A DNA stretch of 64,000 bases from Spirosoma sp. KCTC 42546 (GTDB lineage: Bacteria; Bacteroidota; Bacteroidia; Cytophagales; Spirosomataceae), in NCBI RefSeq assembly GCF_006965485.1, contig NZ_CP041360.1, positions 3,658,001-3,722,000 of the forward strand, written 5' to 3'. The notes below the pieces were generated by a model. The model saw only the letters and a program-made list of their open reading frames with translations, did no database searches and had not been told where the DNA came from. A program made the translations under genes and the position numbers. Numbering within the stretch: position 1 is the stretch's first letter; every line of letters starts with the position of its first letter. Below, in pieces: positions 26,588 through 34,389 of the stretch.

Positions 26588-26787
26588 CCATGTCATTGCA
26601 GTTGGGAGGCTAAAGGGCATTCATAAATGCATGAAACGATTTTGTTGACAAAGCTGTTAATAGATTCCTTCTCAGTAATAAATCTCGTTGGCATGGCTGA
26701 CAACGAAATTTTTAATTAGTTTAGGAGACTGGTATATCTTAAAATAAGTGAGTACGATTCGCGCCCACTGCCTTTTTTAGTACATAA
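26588..26787. other. 200-base intergenic stretch
   Basis: No gene is seen. A weak hairpin (26680-26690 with 26701-26711, one mismatch) lies in the middle. No clear TAnnTTTG promoter precedes the LOG-family gene. Confidence 0.4.
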
Positions 26788-27588
26788 ATGGACGAAACGA
26801 AAGAGAATGTTCATCGCTCTGAAACGCAGAGCACCGAACGAATTGCCAATGATTTACCCAAGCGCGACGAGTTACTGCTAACACCCGACGAACAACGCAT
26901 TAAAGAAGCCTTTCAGGATCACGACTGGAATGAGATAAAAACTGCAGACTCCTGGGTCATCTTTAAGGTGATGGCTGAGTTTGTCGAAGGCTTTGATAAA
27001 TTAGCTAAGATTGGACCCTGCGTGTCCATTTTCGGTTCAGCCCGTACCAAGCCTGACAACCCATACTACAAAATGACCGAAGAAATAGCGGCCAAACTGG
27101 TTCGGCATGGGTATGGTGTTATTACGGGCGGTGGTCCCGGCATAATGGAAGCTGGGAACAAAGGTGCCTTTGAACAGGGTGGAAAATCGGTTGGACTAAA
27201 TATAAAACTGCCCTTTGAACAGCATAGCAATATTTATATCGACCCCGATAAGAGTATCAACTTCGACTTCTTTTTTGTTCGGAAGGTGATGTTTGTCAAA
27301 TATGCACAGGGCTTTGTTGTTATGCCTGGCGGCATGGGCACACTGGATGAGTTGTTCGAAGCGATGACCCTGATTCAGACCCGAAAAATTGCTCGTTTTC
27401 CAATCGTATTGGTAGGGAAGTCATACTGGCAGGGGCTAATCGACTGGATTACTAATGTCATGCTGGAAGAGCAACATAATATTAATGCAGAAGATATGAA
27501 GTTGATCAGTATTGTTGATACGCCCACGGAGGCTGTCAAAGTCATTGACGAGTTCTACAATAAATACCTACTGAAGCCCAACTTCTGA
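26788..27588 (+). CDS. LOG-family protein (TIGR00730, cytokinin riboside phosphoribohydrolase-like)
   Basis: A 266-residue Rossmann-like protein of the lysine-decarboxylase-like/LOG superfamily. The signature PGGMGTLDELFEAMTLIQTR matches PGGxGTxxE, and VITGGGPGIMEAGNKGAFE is the phosphate-binding part. Enzymes of this family hydrolyse nucleoside 5'-monophosphates at the N-glycosidic bond, releasing a base and ribose 5-phosphate. In bacteria the physiological role is often unclear, and the old annotation as lysine decarboxylase is not supported. The N-terminal 45 residues are charged and variable. The gene is alone and followed by a CACAGAG-type hairpin. Confidence 0.88.
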   Translation: MDETKENVHRSETQSTERIANDLPKRDELLLTPDEQRIKEAFQDHDWNEIKTADSWVIFKVMAEFVEGFDKLAKIGPCVSIFGSARTKPDNPYYKMTEEIAAKLVRHGYGVITGGGPGIMEAGNKGAFEQGGKSVGLNIKLPFEQHSNIYIDPDKSINFDFFFVRKVMFVKYAQGFVVMPGGMGTLDELFEAMTLIQTRKIARFPIVLVGKSYWQGLIDWITNVMLEEQHNINAEDMKLISIVDTPTEAVKVIDEFYNKYLLKPNF

Positions 27589-27594
27589 TAAATG

Positions 27595-27673
27595 TTATTG
27601 AACACAGAGCCACGGAGAACACAGAGATACAATTGATAATTCTCTGTGTTCTCCGTGGCTCTGTGTTCAATAA
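27595..27673. repeat. CACAGAG-type inverted repeat, copy 3
   Basis: The arms 27595-27627 and 27641-27673 are perfect 33-base complements (TTATTGAACACAGAGCCACG and onward) with a 13-base loop. It lies between the LOG gene stop and the convergent DUF2911 gene stop. Confidence 0.88.
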
Positions 27674-27691
27674 AGCAATGTGTTTAATACC

Positions 27692-28267
27692 CTAGAATGC
27701 AACTGGTACTTCAACCAGCGTATTGTCCCAGGCAATGATCATAATTGATTCCTTGACGTTATCGCCCGCCTTTTTGAACTGGATCGTTAGGTTTTCAACC
27801 AGCTCGTCTGATTTTTTAACCGGGGTTGTCACGCGCAACACGTCCAGGTTCTCTTTATAACTATAGGCACCCCATTGATCTAAGTCACTGTTGAAGATAA
27901 GCGTCCATTCGGTTTCAGTAGGAATCGCGTAAAGCGAATAGACCCCTGCTTTGATCTTTTTACCCTGAACGGTGGCGTCCGTAAAAAACTTCACCTCCGT
28001 AGCTTCATTAGCGCCTACCCGCCACACTTTCCCATATGGGGTTAGTTTGCCAAATACCTCTCGTCCATTCTTAGCCGGTCGGCTATACGTTACGCGGGCA
28101 AACACCTTATCGCCGACTTTAGCTGGGGCAAACTTGCGATCATGGGCAAAATCGTCCGGATAATAGGCCATGTCCATCGGACTTTTGTCGAGGCCTCTCA
28201 ATTTTTGGGCTTCGGTAGTGGTACTGAAACAGATAAGCAGGTAGGCGAGTACACCAATTAATTTCAT
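27692..28267 (-). CDS. DUF2911 family secreted protein
   Basis: A protein of 191 residues with a signal peptide when started at 28267 (MKLIGVLAYLLICFSTTTEA then Q). The DUF2911 signature is clear: ARVTYSRPAKNGREVFG, LTPYGKVWRVGANEATEVKF, then IKAGVYSLYAIPTETEWTLI, FNSDLDQWGAYSYK and VENLTIQFKKAG. Members are beta-sandwich proteins of Bacteroidota exported to the cell envelope, with no established activity. The gene is flanked by CACAGAG-type inverted repeats on both sides (27595-27673 and 28333-28423). Confidence 0.85.
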   Translation of the reverse strand: MKLIGVLAYLLICFSTTTEAQKLRGLDKSPMDMAYYPDDFAHDRKFAPAKVGDKVFARVTYSRPAKNGREVFGKLTPYGKVWRVGANEATEVKFFTDATVQGKKIKAGVYSLYAIPTETEWTLIFNSDLDQWGAYSYKENLDVLRVTTPVKKSDELVENLTIQFKKAGDNVKESIMIIAWDNTLVEVPVAF

Positions 28268-28332
28268 GTTTGTGAGATGGTAAGTGAGAAGAGAAAATGA
28301 TGAATAGCTTGAAATGAGCAAACTAAAAATAG

Positions 28333-28423
28333 TTTAACCACAGAGGCACAGAGAGCACAGCGTTTTACCTGTAACAATATAAGTACATTAAAACTCTGTG
28401 CTCTCTGTGCCTCTGTGGTTAAA
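28333..28423. repeat. CACAGAG-type inverted repeat, copy 4
   Basis: The arms 28333-28360 and 28396-28423 are perfect 28-base complements using TTTAACCACAGAGGCACAG, with a 35-base loop. It lies 14 bases after the helicase stop and before the DUF2911 gene. Confidence 0.88.
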
Positions 28424-28436
28424 AAAACTCAGATTC

Positions 28437-31064
28437 TTAAAACGGAGTTTCCTGACTTGGATCGGCATTGCCGAAGTTTGTCATCGTGTTAGCTTTGCTT
28501 TTGAAAACACTTCCAGCCGACGGTGGAGCCTCAAAACTGCTTAGCCCATTCACATCAGGAGCAAAACCCTGCGCCTGAACCGGCTCGAAGTAGGAATCAA
28601 GGTCGCAGAACTTGGTGAACTTGCCGATGAATTTAAGCTGGACCGTATCAAGGGAGCCACTCCGGTTTTTAGCGATAATTACTTCCCCAATACCCACCGT
28701 CGAGTTGCCATTTTCGTCCTGCGTAATATTGTAGTATTCAGGACGATACAGGAAGCAAACCATGTCGGCATCTTGCTCAATAGATCCCGATTCACGAAGG
28801 TCGGAAAGTTGTGGTTTCTTATCACCTCCCCGGGTTTCAACGGCCCGGCTCAACTGCGAAAGGGCAATAACCGGTACGTTCAGTTCTTTCGCCAGATTCT
28901 TGAGTGCCCGCGAAATGGAGGCAATTTCCTGCTCACGGTTACCACCCATTCGGCCCGATGAATCGCCGGACATGAGCTGAAGATAGTCAATCACGACCAT
29001 CTGAATATCGTGCTGCGCTTTAAGGCGTCGGCATTTTGCCCGTAGTTCCAGAATGGATAGGGCAGGGGTATCGTCAATAAAAATGGGAGCCTCAGTCAGT
29101 CGTTGAATCTTGTGGTGCAACTGCGTCCATTCATGCGGAGCCAGCGTACCCTTCCTGATTTTCTCCGAATCAATTTCCGCTTCGGCCGAGATCAGACGAT
29201 TCACCAACTGCACCGACGACATTTCCAGCGAGAAAATCGCTACGGGCTTTCCGTGGTCAACAGCCGCGTTTCGGAGGGCCGAAACGACGAAAGCCGTGTT
29301 ATGCGTCACGGTCATGTCCTCAAGTAGAAACAAGCGATTACCGTCGATTGAGAAACCGTAGTAGTCATCAACCTTATCGTACTCAACCTGAATGCCGGTT
29401 ACGCGCCAGTCGGCCCTTGCTTTAAGTGGACGAGCTTTTTTGCGCTCAATACGTACCGGAATTGAATCCAGGTTACCAAAGATGCGGAGTCGATAGACTG
29501 TTGACGCATAGCCAATCTTGGCAATCGTAGCTTGTTTTTCCTTTAATGAGCAGCGAAAACCAAGGGTATCGCAAAGATATTTTAACTGCTCAGCCAGTTC
29601 CTTATTCTTCTGGGTAATCTCGTAGCAATTGAATTCTTCCTGATAATGACCATCGCTATCAACAAGTCCGGCCAGCAGTTTTAATCTGTTTTCTGTCGAA
29701 TTGATGAGGTATCTATGCGGAATATGCTTGTTTTCAATGATGGAGAGGCCACGTAATTGTTCTTGTATATTGAATCTGGCCGGACGCTGTCCATATTGGG
29801 CACCTCCACGCTGGCCAGACGTAATCGCATAATTAGCTGTCCGGTTGGGTTGCTGATATGTGACCATTTTCAGGCCAAGATCATCGGCGTAGGTTTGCAG
29901 GTAATCAACAACTTCGCTATCTACATTTGTAATACGAGAGCTATAGGCATGCCCATCTCCGAGCCATAACCCTACAAAGTAGGGATCGAGTGGAACGGTT
30001 TGCTCAGGAAACTCAACCGCAACTTTATAGCCTTTATAGTTGGTTTTAAACTTATCGGATTTCGTCAGGTAATCACGAACCGTGATGTTAAGCACATCTC
30101 CTTTTGTATGTCCGCCTTCGTTTCGGCTCCGTTTCAGTGATAAGATATGACTTTCATTTACCCGATAATCGATGCCTTTATTCTGTTTTACCCAGTACAT
30201 TCGTTCCTGACCACGGGCAATAGAGAGCACTCGCCGGGGCGTTGAGTCGTCGCCCATCAGCAGGTCGCCTTCACGAACATCTTCAACTTTACGAAGCGAG
30301 CCATCGAACATGACAACTTTGGTGCCTTTGCCCAGGCACTTGCCCATCGCTGGCCTGGCTGCCAAAATGATCAGTTCCGTAGGTTGCCAGCCCGATGTAA
30401 CACGGTCGAGATTAGTGAAACCCGATGGTACACCCGTTAAGCCTTCCTGATTTTTTTTGGTTTCGAGTTCATTAAGCGCCATCCGAACAATGGTACTCAT
30501 GTCCGCATAGTTCTTCTTGATGTTCGATTCCGAAATCTTGAAGAGCGATTGTTCGGTACGGTCCAGGAGTTCGAATACGTCAGTAGTATCCTCGTAGGCA
30601 TCGCGCAAAATCGTCGATGACATGGCAATCAGCGCCCGTTTAAGGGCCTGCTCCGATACGATACGGGCATGGTACTCGATGTTGGCCGCCGAGTTAACCC
30701 GGAACGTAAGTTCGGCCACAAAACCACCTCCACCAATGAGTTCAATCTCACCAGTTTTACGAAGCTGATTCGTAACCGTTAATAAGTCGATTGGATCCGA
30801 GTTGCCGAACAGGGTCAGAATAGCCTGATAAATGCGCTGGTGGGCCTCTTTATAAAACGTCTCAGGCTTCAGAATATCGACAACCGATGATAGGGCGTCT
30901 TTTTCGATCATTAACGCACCCAGGACTGCTTCTTCCAGATCTAATGCCTGCGGTGGAAGCTTACCGAGACCCGTGTCGAGCCAATGATTTCCGGCTTGTT
31001 GCCGACCTCCGGCGAAAGCCGATGGTTTACGAAGGTGTTGATTTGGACGGGCGTTGTTCTCCAT
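28437..31064 (-). CDS. dnaB: replicative DNA helicase DnaB, interrupted by an intein
   Basis: The replicative helicase that unwinds DNA at the fork. The precursor has 875 residues; removal of the 347-residue intein (243-589) leaves 528, a normal DnaB length. The N-terminal domain shows PPQALDLEEAVLGALMIEKD. The RecA-like motor has the Walker A region ARPAMGK, cut after its lysine by the intein and resumed by TAFVVSALRNAA. It continues with VAIFSLEMSS, Walker B MVVIDYLQLM, and SDLRESGSIEQDADMVCFLY with the arginine-finger region. The N-terminal tail is Asn/Gln/Arg-rich and the C-terminal tail after FEPVQ is low complexity. Splicing is essential because the intein splits the ATP-binding loop. 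Confidence 0.96.
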   Translation of the reverse strand: MENNARPNQHLRKPSAFAGGRQQAGNHWLDTGLGKLPPQALDLEEAVLGALMIEKDALSSVVDILKPETFYKEAHQRIYQAILTLFGNSDPIDLLTVTNQLRKTGEIELIGGGGFVAELTFRVNSAANIEYHARIVSEQALKRALIAMSSTILRDAYEDTTDVFELLDRTEQSLFKISESNIKKNYADMSTIVRMALNELETKKNQEGLTGVPSGFTNLDRVTSGWQPTELIILAARPAMGKCLGKGTKVVMFDGSLRKVEDVREGDLLMGDDSTPRRVLSIARGQERMYWVKQNKGIDYRVNESHILSLKRSRNEGGHTKGDVLNITVRDYLTKSDKFKTNYKGYKVAVEFPEQTVPLDPYFVGLWLGDGHAYSSRITNVDSEVVDYLQTYADDLGLKMVTYQQPNRTANYAITSGQRGGAQYGQRPARFNIQEQLRGLSIIENKHIPHRYLINSTENRLKLLAGLVDSDGHYQEEFNCYEITQKNKELAEQLKYLCDTLGFRCSLKEKQATIAKIGYASTVYRLRIFGNLDSIPVRIERKKARPLKARADWRVTGIQVEYDKVDDYYGFSIDGNRLFLLEDMTVTHNTAFVVSALRNAAVDHGKPVAIFSLEMSSVQLVNRLISAEAEIDSEKIRKGTLAPHEWTQLHHKIQRLTEAPIFIDDTPALSILELRAKCRRLKAQHDIQMVVIDYLQLMSGDSSGRMGGNREQEIASISRALKNLAKELNVPVIALSQLSRAVETRGGDKKPQLSDLRESGSIEQDADMVCFLYRPEYYNITQDENGNSTVGIGEVIIAKNRSGSLDTVQLKFIGKFTKFCDLDSYFEPVQAQGFAPDVNGLSSFEAPPSAGSVFKSKANTMTNFGNADPSQETPF
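29298..30338 (-). mobile_element. DnaB intein with LAGLIDADG homing endonuclease
   Basis: The intein spans residues 243-589 of the helicase precursor. Splicing features: Cys at position 1 (CLGKGTKVVMFDGS, block A), a block B-like VNESHILSL with its histidine, a C-terminal block ending FLLEDMTVTHN (penultimate His, terminal Asn), and Thr as the first residue of the following extein. The homing endonuclease core has two LAGLIDADG helices, DPYFVGLWLGDGH and KLLAGLVDSDGHY, each keeping the catalytic acidic residue, plus HIPHRYL between. The insertion site, after GK of Walker A, is a known DnaB intein site. All motifs look intact, so both splicing and homing may still work. Confidence 0.93.
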
Positions 31065-31366
31065 GACTTACTGCAAGTTTACGCAATCATCCTCGCAAAA
31101 GGCAACTTCGGTTAAGCCAACGTATAGACCTCGACTGTACCAAAACGTTCGTAACATTCTGGTAATGTTGATGCTATAACGCCAAAAAAATTTTCGTTTT
31201 TTTAAGCAACGGTTGTGGGCGGGATTTGCGTACATGATACAGAAACTAAGCAGCGAACTGTATGTCAGCAAGATAAGTATTTATAACCAGTAAATATGGG
31301 TTTTGTACAAAAAAGTAGTACCCGGTAGGAAAATACGAGCAGCGAATAATTTTTTGATAAAACGTG
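31065..31366. other. intergenic region between divergent dnaB and phoH
   Basis: No gene is seen. It contains A/T tracts (a CAAAAAAATTTTCGTTTTTTT-like stretch near 31185) and presumably the dnaB promoter, but I find no clear TAnnTTTG box for it. Confidence 0.4.
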
Positions 31367-31396
31367 TTGTAGAAGCAAAGAAATCGCTTACTTTTC
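31367..31396 (+). promoter_or_regulatory. probable promoter for phoH
   Basis: TTG (31367-31369), 19 bases, then TACTTTTC (31389-31396), one mismatch from TAnnTTTG. The leader before the TTG start at 31425 would be about 25 bases. Confidence 0.4.
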
Positions 31397-31424
31397 GGAA
31401 ATCACACGTAAACCTATTCATCGT

Positions 31425-32390
31425 TTGGTCGAAAAAGTCATTACCCTCGACAATGTATCGCTCATCGACTTTCTGGGCGTAGAAAACCACAATATTAAAG
31501 AAGTGGCAGCTGCGTTTCCCATGAGCAAAATTATTTCACGCGGCAACGAAATCCGAATCAAAGGGACAACACCCGAGATTAGCCGCATCAGCGACATTCT
31601 GGAATCGCTGATGGAACACTATCAGAAGTATGGTAAAATAACCCAGGAAAATATCCAGAACTACATCAGCCATAGTGGGCAGCCCGTTAATGGTGGTAGC
31701 ACAGCTCCACCCGTTATACCCAATGATGATGAAGTACTGGTTTATGGTAATCGGGGCGTTGTGGTTCGGGCCAGAACCGATAATCAGAAACGGCTTGTTG
31801 AGGCTGCCGAAACACATGATCTGGTGTTTGCCATTGGGCCAGCGGGTACGGGTAAAACCTACACAGCGGTTGCCATTGCGGTACGGGCGTTAAAAAACAA
31901 AGAAGTCAAGAAAATTATAATTACGCGTCCGGCGGTTGAAGCAGGGGAGAATCTGGGCTTTTTGCCGGGTGATCTGAAAGAAAAAATTGATCCGTACCTA
32001 AGGCCTATTTATGACGCGCTCGACGATATGATTCCGGCTGAAAAGCTTAAGTTTTATACCGAAAATCGGATCATTGAGATAGCACCACTGGCGTATATGC
32101 GGGGACGGACCCTGAACAATGCCTTTATTCTGCTCGACGAAGCGCAAAATACGACGCCGATGCAGATGAAAATGTTTCTGACCCGGATGGGGCCAACCTC
32201 AAAGGCAATCATTACGGGCGACCGGTCGCAGATTGATTTACCCAACCGGCAAAAGTCCGGTTTGATTGAGTCGGTGGAGATTTTGAAAAACATCAAAGGA
32301 ATTTCGTTCGTTGAGCTGGATGGACGTGATGTGGTACGGCACCGGCTCGTTCGTGAAATTATAACAGCGTATGATAAAGCAGGGCAATAA
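31425..32390 (+). CDS. phoH: PhoH family ATPase
   Basis: A 321-residue cytoplasmic P-loop ATPase of the PhoH/PhoL family, linked to RNA metabolism and often to YbeY. An N-terminal KH-like region (about 1-100) is followed by the ATPase domain: Walker A GPAGTGKT (138-145), Walker B IILLDEAQNTT-like FILLDEAQNTTPMQMKMFL, and ITGDRSQIDLP with IKGISFVELDGRDVVRH. The start is a TTG at 31425: the frame is open back to 31350 but contains no ATG, and the N-terminus MVEKVITLDNVSLIDFLG suits the family. It is followed by a hairpin that overlaps the next gene. Confidence 0.93.
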   Translation: MVEKVITLDNVSLIDFLGVENHNIKEVAAAFPMSKIISRGNEIRIKGTTPEISRISDILESLMEHYQKYGKITQENIQNYISHSGQPVNGGSTAPPVIPNDDEVLVYGNRGVVVRARTDNQKRLVEAAETHDLVFAIGPAGTGKTYTAVAIAVRALKNKEVKKIIITRPAVEAGENLGFLPGDLKEKIDPYLRPIYDALDDMIPAEKLKFYTENRIIEIAPLAYMRGRTLNNAFILLDEAQNTTPMQMKMFLTRMGPTSKAIITGDRSQIDLPNRQKSGLIESVEILKNIKGISFVELDGRDVVRHRLVREIITAYDKAGQ

Positions 32391-32397
32391 CAGCCTG

Positions 32398-33729
32398 ATG
32401 AGTAACAGGCGAACCGGCTGGCATTGGCTGGCCGGTTCGCTTTTCTGTTTACTGACATCTGGGGTGGGGGCGCAGTCCCTTCAGGAACCGATCGTTAACC
32501 GATGCGCAACGGTCGAACATGAACGAATCTTACAGCAACGGGACCCCAACCGATCTCGGCAACTGACGGAGCTGAACGATCGGGTTGAGCAGGCACTGGC
32601 GAAGCAAAAATCACTTCGTCAACAAGCAGACAACACGATTTACCGTATTCCGATTGTTGTGCACGTGGTTCATAACACAGCCTCATTAGCCATTGGGGGA
32701 GCTAACAATGGAAATATTTCTGAGGCACAAATAGCCTCTCAGATTGCCGTATTAAACGAGGACTACCGACGTAAGGCAGGCACTAAGGGCTACAACACCA
32801 GCCCCATTGGGGCCGATGCAGGCATAGAGTTTTTCCTGGCTACCAAAGACCCGTACGGGCAGCCAACTACGGGTATTACACGACATTACTACCCTCAAAA
32901 AGCATCGTTCAATATTTTTAACGACGATTCGCTATTGTCGCAAATTGCCTACTGGCCCAGCGATCGGTATCTGAACATCTGGGTGACAACCCTTCAGGAT
33001 GATTATTTGGGATACACGCAGTTTCCAACAATGGCTGACACGCTGAAGGGGTTACCTACAACGGCGAATGACCTCACCGATGGCTCGATTATCGATCACC
33101 GGACGTTTGGTCGGCAAACAGGTACGGTTAGTCGGTCATTGTACTTACTGGGCCGAACGGTTACGCACGAAATCGGTCACTGGCTGGGATTGATCCATCC
33201 GTGGGGAGATGGGAGTGGATGTAATGAGGATTATGTAGCCGATACACCCCCCATGGCTGACGGATCAACCGCTCAGCAGACCTGTAAGCAAACCTATTCC
33301 AATTGTGATGGGAAGGGACAGGTTCGTGATTTGATGGAAGACTACATGAATTACTGGCCAGATGCCTGCATGAATCTGTTTACGGCAGGTCAGGTCGCCC
33401 GGATGCGGTCGGTACTGGCACTGAGTCCACGACGGGCCCGATTGATCAAATCGGTTGAGTCGCCCTTACCCGAAACAGAAAACCTGACCCTGACGGTTTA
33501 TCCAAACCCCGCCACTACTGATCCTACGGTTGATGTTCAGCTCAAGGGGTTTCAGTCATTCAGTGTAGATTTATACGATACAGCAGGTCGTCAGCTACGA
33601 ACAACGGCTTATACCGATTCCCCCAGTACACGGGTATCACTTTCAGTAAGTGGATTACCAACAGGTGTGTATATTGTGCGGGTAAAAACCGACAGCGAAA
33701 TCGCCAGTAAGCGTTTGCTGGTGCCGTAG
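32398..33729 (+). CDS. pappalysin-type (M43) zinc metalloprotease with T9SS sorting domain
   Basis: A secreted protease of 443 residues. Starting at 32398 gives a signal peptide (MSNRRTGWHWLAGSLFCLLT then SGVGAQ). The catalytic domain carries the zinc motif VTHEIGHWLGLIHPWG (HExxHxxGxxH) and the later MNYWPDACMNLFTAGQ with the Met-turn, as in peptidase family M43. Propeptide-like YRIPIVVHVVHN and QIAVLNEDYRRK are also typical. The last 75 residues form a type A T9SS (Por) sorting domain: LTVYPNPATTDP, VDLYDTAGRQL and LPTGVYIVRVKTDS then KRLLVP. The protein is therefore exported across the outer membrane and anchored or released there. A stem-loop lies within its signal-peptide codons. Confidence 0.92.
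   Translation: MSNRRTGWHWLAGSLFCLLTSGVGAQSLQEPIVNRCATVEHERILQQRDPNRSRQLTELNDRVEQALAKQKSLRQQADNTIYRIPIVVHVVHNTASLAIGGANNGNISEAQIASQIAVLNEDYRRKAGTKGYNTSPIGADAGIEFFLATKDPYGQPTTGITRHYYPQKASFNIFNDDSLLSQIAYWPSDRYLNIWVTTLQDDYLGYTQFPTMADTLKGLPTTANDLTDGSIIDHRTFGRQTGTVSRSLYLLGRTVTHEIGHWLGLIHPWGDGSGCNEDYVADTPPMADGSTAQQTCKQTYSNCDGKGQVRDLMEDYMNYWPDACMNLFTAGQVARMRSVLALSPRRARLIKSVESPLPETENLTLTVYPNPATTDPTVDVQLKGFQSFSVDLYDTAGRQLRTTAYTDSPSTRVSLSVSGLPTGVYIVRVKTDSEIASKRLLVP
32409..32440 (+). terminator. terminator-like hairpin after phoH, inside the next signal-peptide coding region
   Basis: GCGAACCGGC (32409-32418) pairs perfectly with GCCGGTTCGC (32431-32440), loop 12 bases, followed by TTTTCTGTTT. It sits 19 bases after the phoH stop but 11 bases inside the metalloprotease gene. 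Promoter position for the protease is unknown. Confidence 0.5.
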
Positions 33730-33744
33730 TGTTTAACATGTGAG

Positions 33745-33922
33745 GTTTGATGTCTGAAGTTTAGGCATTAGTAAACACTATTTTTACTAGTTCCTGGCCA
33801 AACTAACTTCTTTGGTTTCTACTAGATACTCTTGTTCATCTTGTACTATATAGAGCCAAGGGGATCTGTAAGAATTAAACTGAGCGAGTACTCGCGCTAA
33901 CGTCAAACTTCAGACATCAAAC
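33745..33922. repeat. AAACTTCAGACATCAAAC-type inverted repeat
   Basis: GTTTGATGTCTGAAGTTT (33745-33762) and its exact complement (33905-33922) flank 142 bases without a recognisable gene. The right arm ends 15 bases before the GNAT start. Confidence 0.7.
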
Positions 33923-33936
33923 TACAAACTTCTTTT

Positions 33937-34389
33937 ATGATTAACGTTTTACCTATTTCAACACCTGCCGATCTTGACACTGCTTTTGCTATTCGCCGAA
34001 AGGTGTTTGTGGAAGAACAGCATGTTTCGGCAGCGGAAGAATATGATGAGTTTGAGGAGAGTAGCACTCATTTTCTAGCCTTTTCAGAAGGTATCCCTTG
34101 CGGAACAGCCCGTTGGCGTCGAACATCGAACGGTGTTAAATTAGAGCGGTTCGCTGTGTTGTCCGCTTTTCGGGGGAAAGGTGTCGGTAAGGCATTAGTT
34201 CAAGCTGTCCTGGATAACGTATTCAGCCAGCAGCCTGAACCGATCGAGCGCATTTACTTACATGCGCAGGTAACAGCGATGCCGCTATATACTGGCTTTG
34301 GGTTCGTTGCGGTTGGCCCCATGTTCGAAGAAGCGGGTATCCAGCATTATAAAATGGTACTTCCGGGCTCTGCGTATGCTAAGGAATGA
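33937..34389 (+). CDS. GNAT family N-acetyltransferase
   Basis: A 150-residue single-domain acetyltransferase of the GCN5-related fold (ElaA-like), using acetyl-CoA to acetylate an amine. Features: AFAIRRKVFVEEQHVSAAEE in motif C, an acidic DEFEESSTHFLAF strand, the acetyl-CoA loop FAVLSAFRGKGVGKALVQAV (R/QxxGxG/A), and IYLHAQVTAMPLYTGFGFV at the C-terminal side. Substrate unknown. It overlaps the ComEC start by four bases (ATGA), so both are translated from one mRNA. Confidence 0.88.
   Translation: MINVLPISTPADLDTAFAIRRKVFVEEQHVSAAEEYDEFEESSTHFLAFSEGIPCGTARWRRTSNGVKLERFAVLSAFRGKGVGKALVQAVLDNVFSQQPEPIERIYLHAQVTAMPLYTGFGFVAVGPMFEEAGIQHYKMVLPGSAYAKE

Noticed and set aside
26788..27588. Lysine decarboxylase for the LOG-family protein
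   Set aside because: The PGGxGTxxE motif identifies the LOG/TIGR00730 family; the lysine decarboxylase label is an old misannotation.
8010..28423. CACAGAG-type repeats as a CRISPR array
   Set aside because: The copies are kilobases apart, are inverted rather than direct repeats, have no regular spacers and no cas genes are present.
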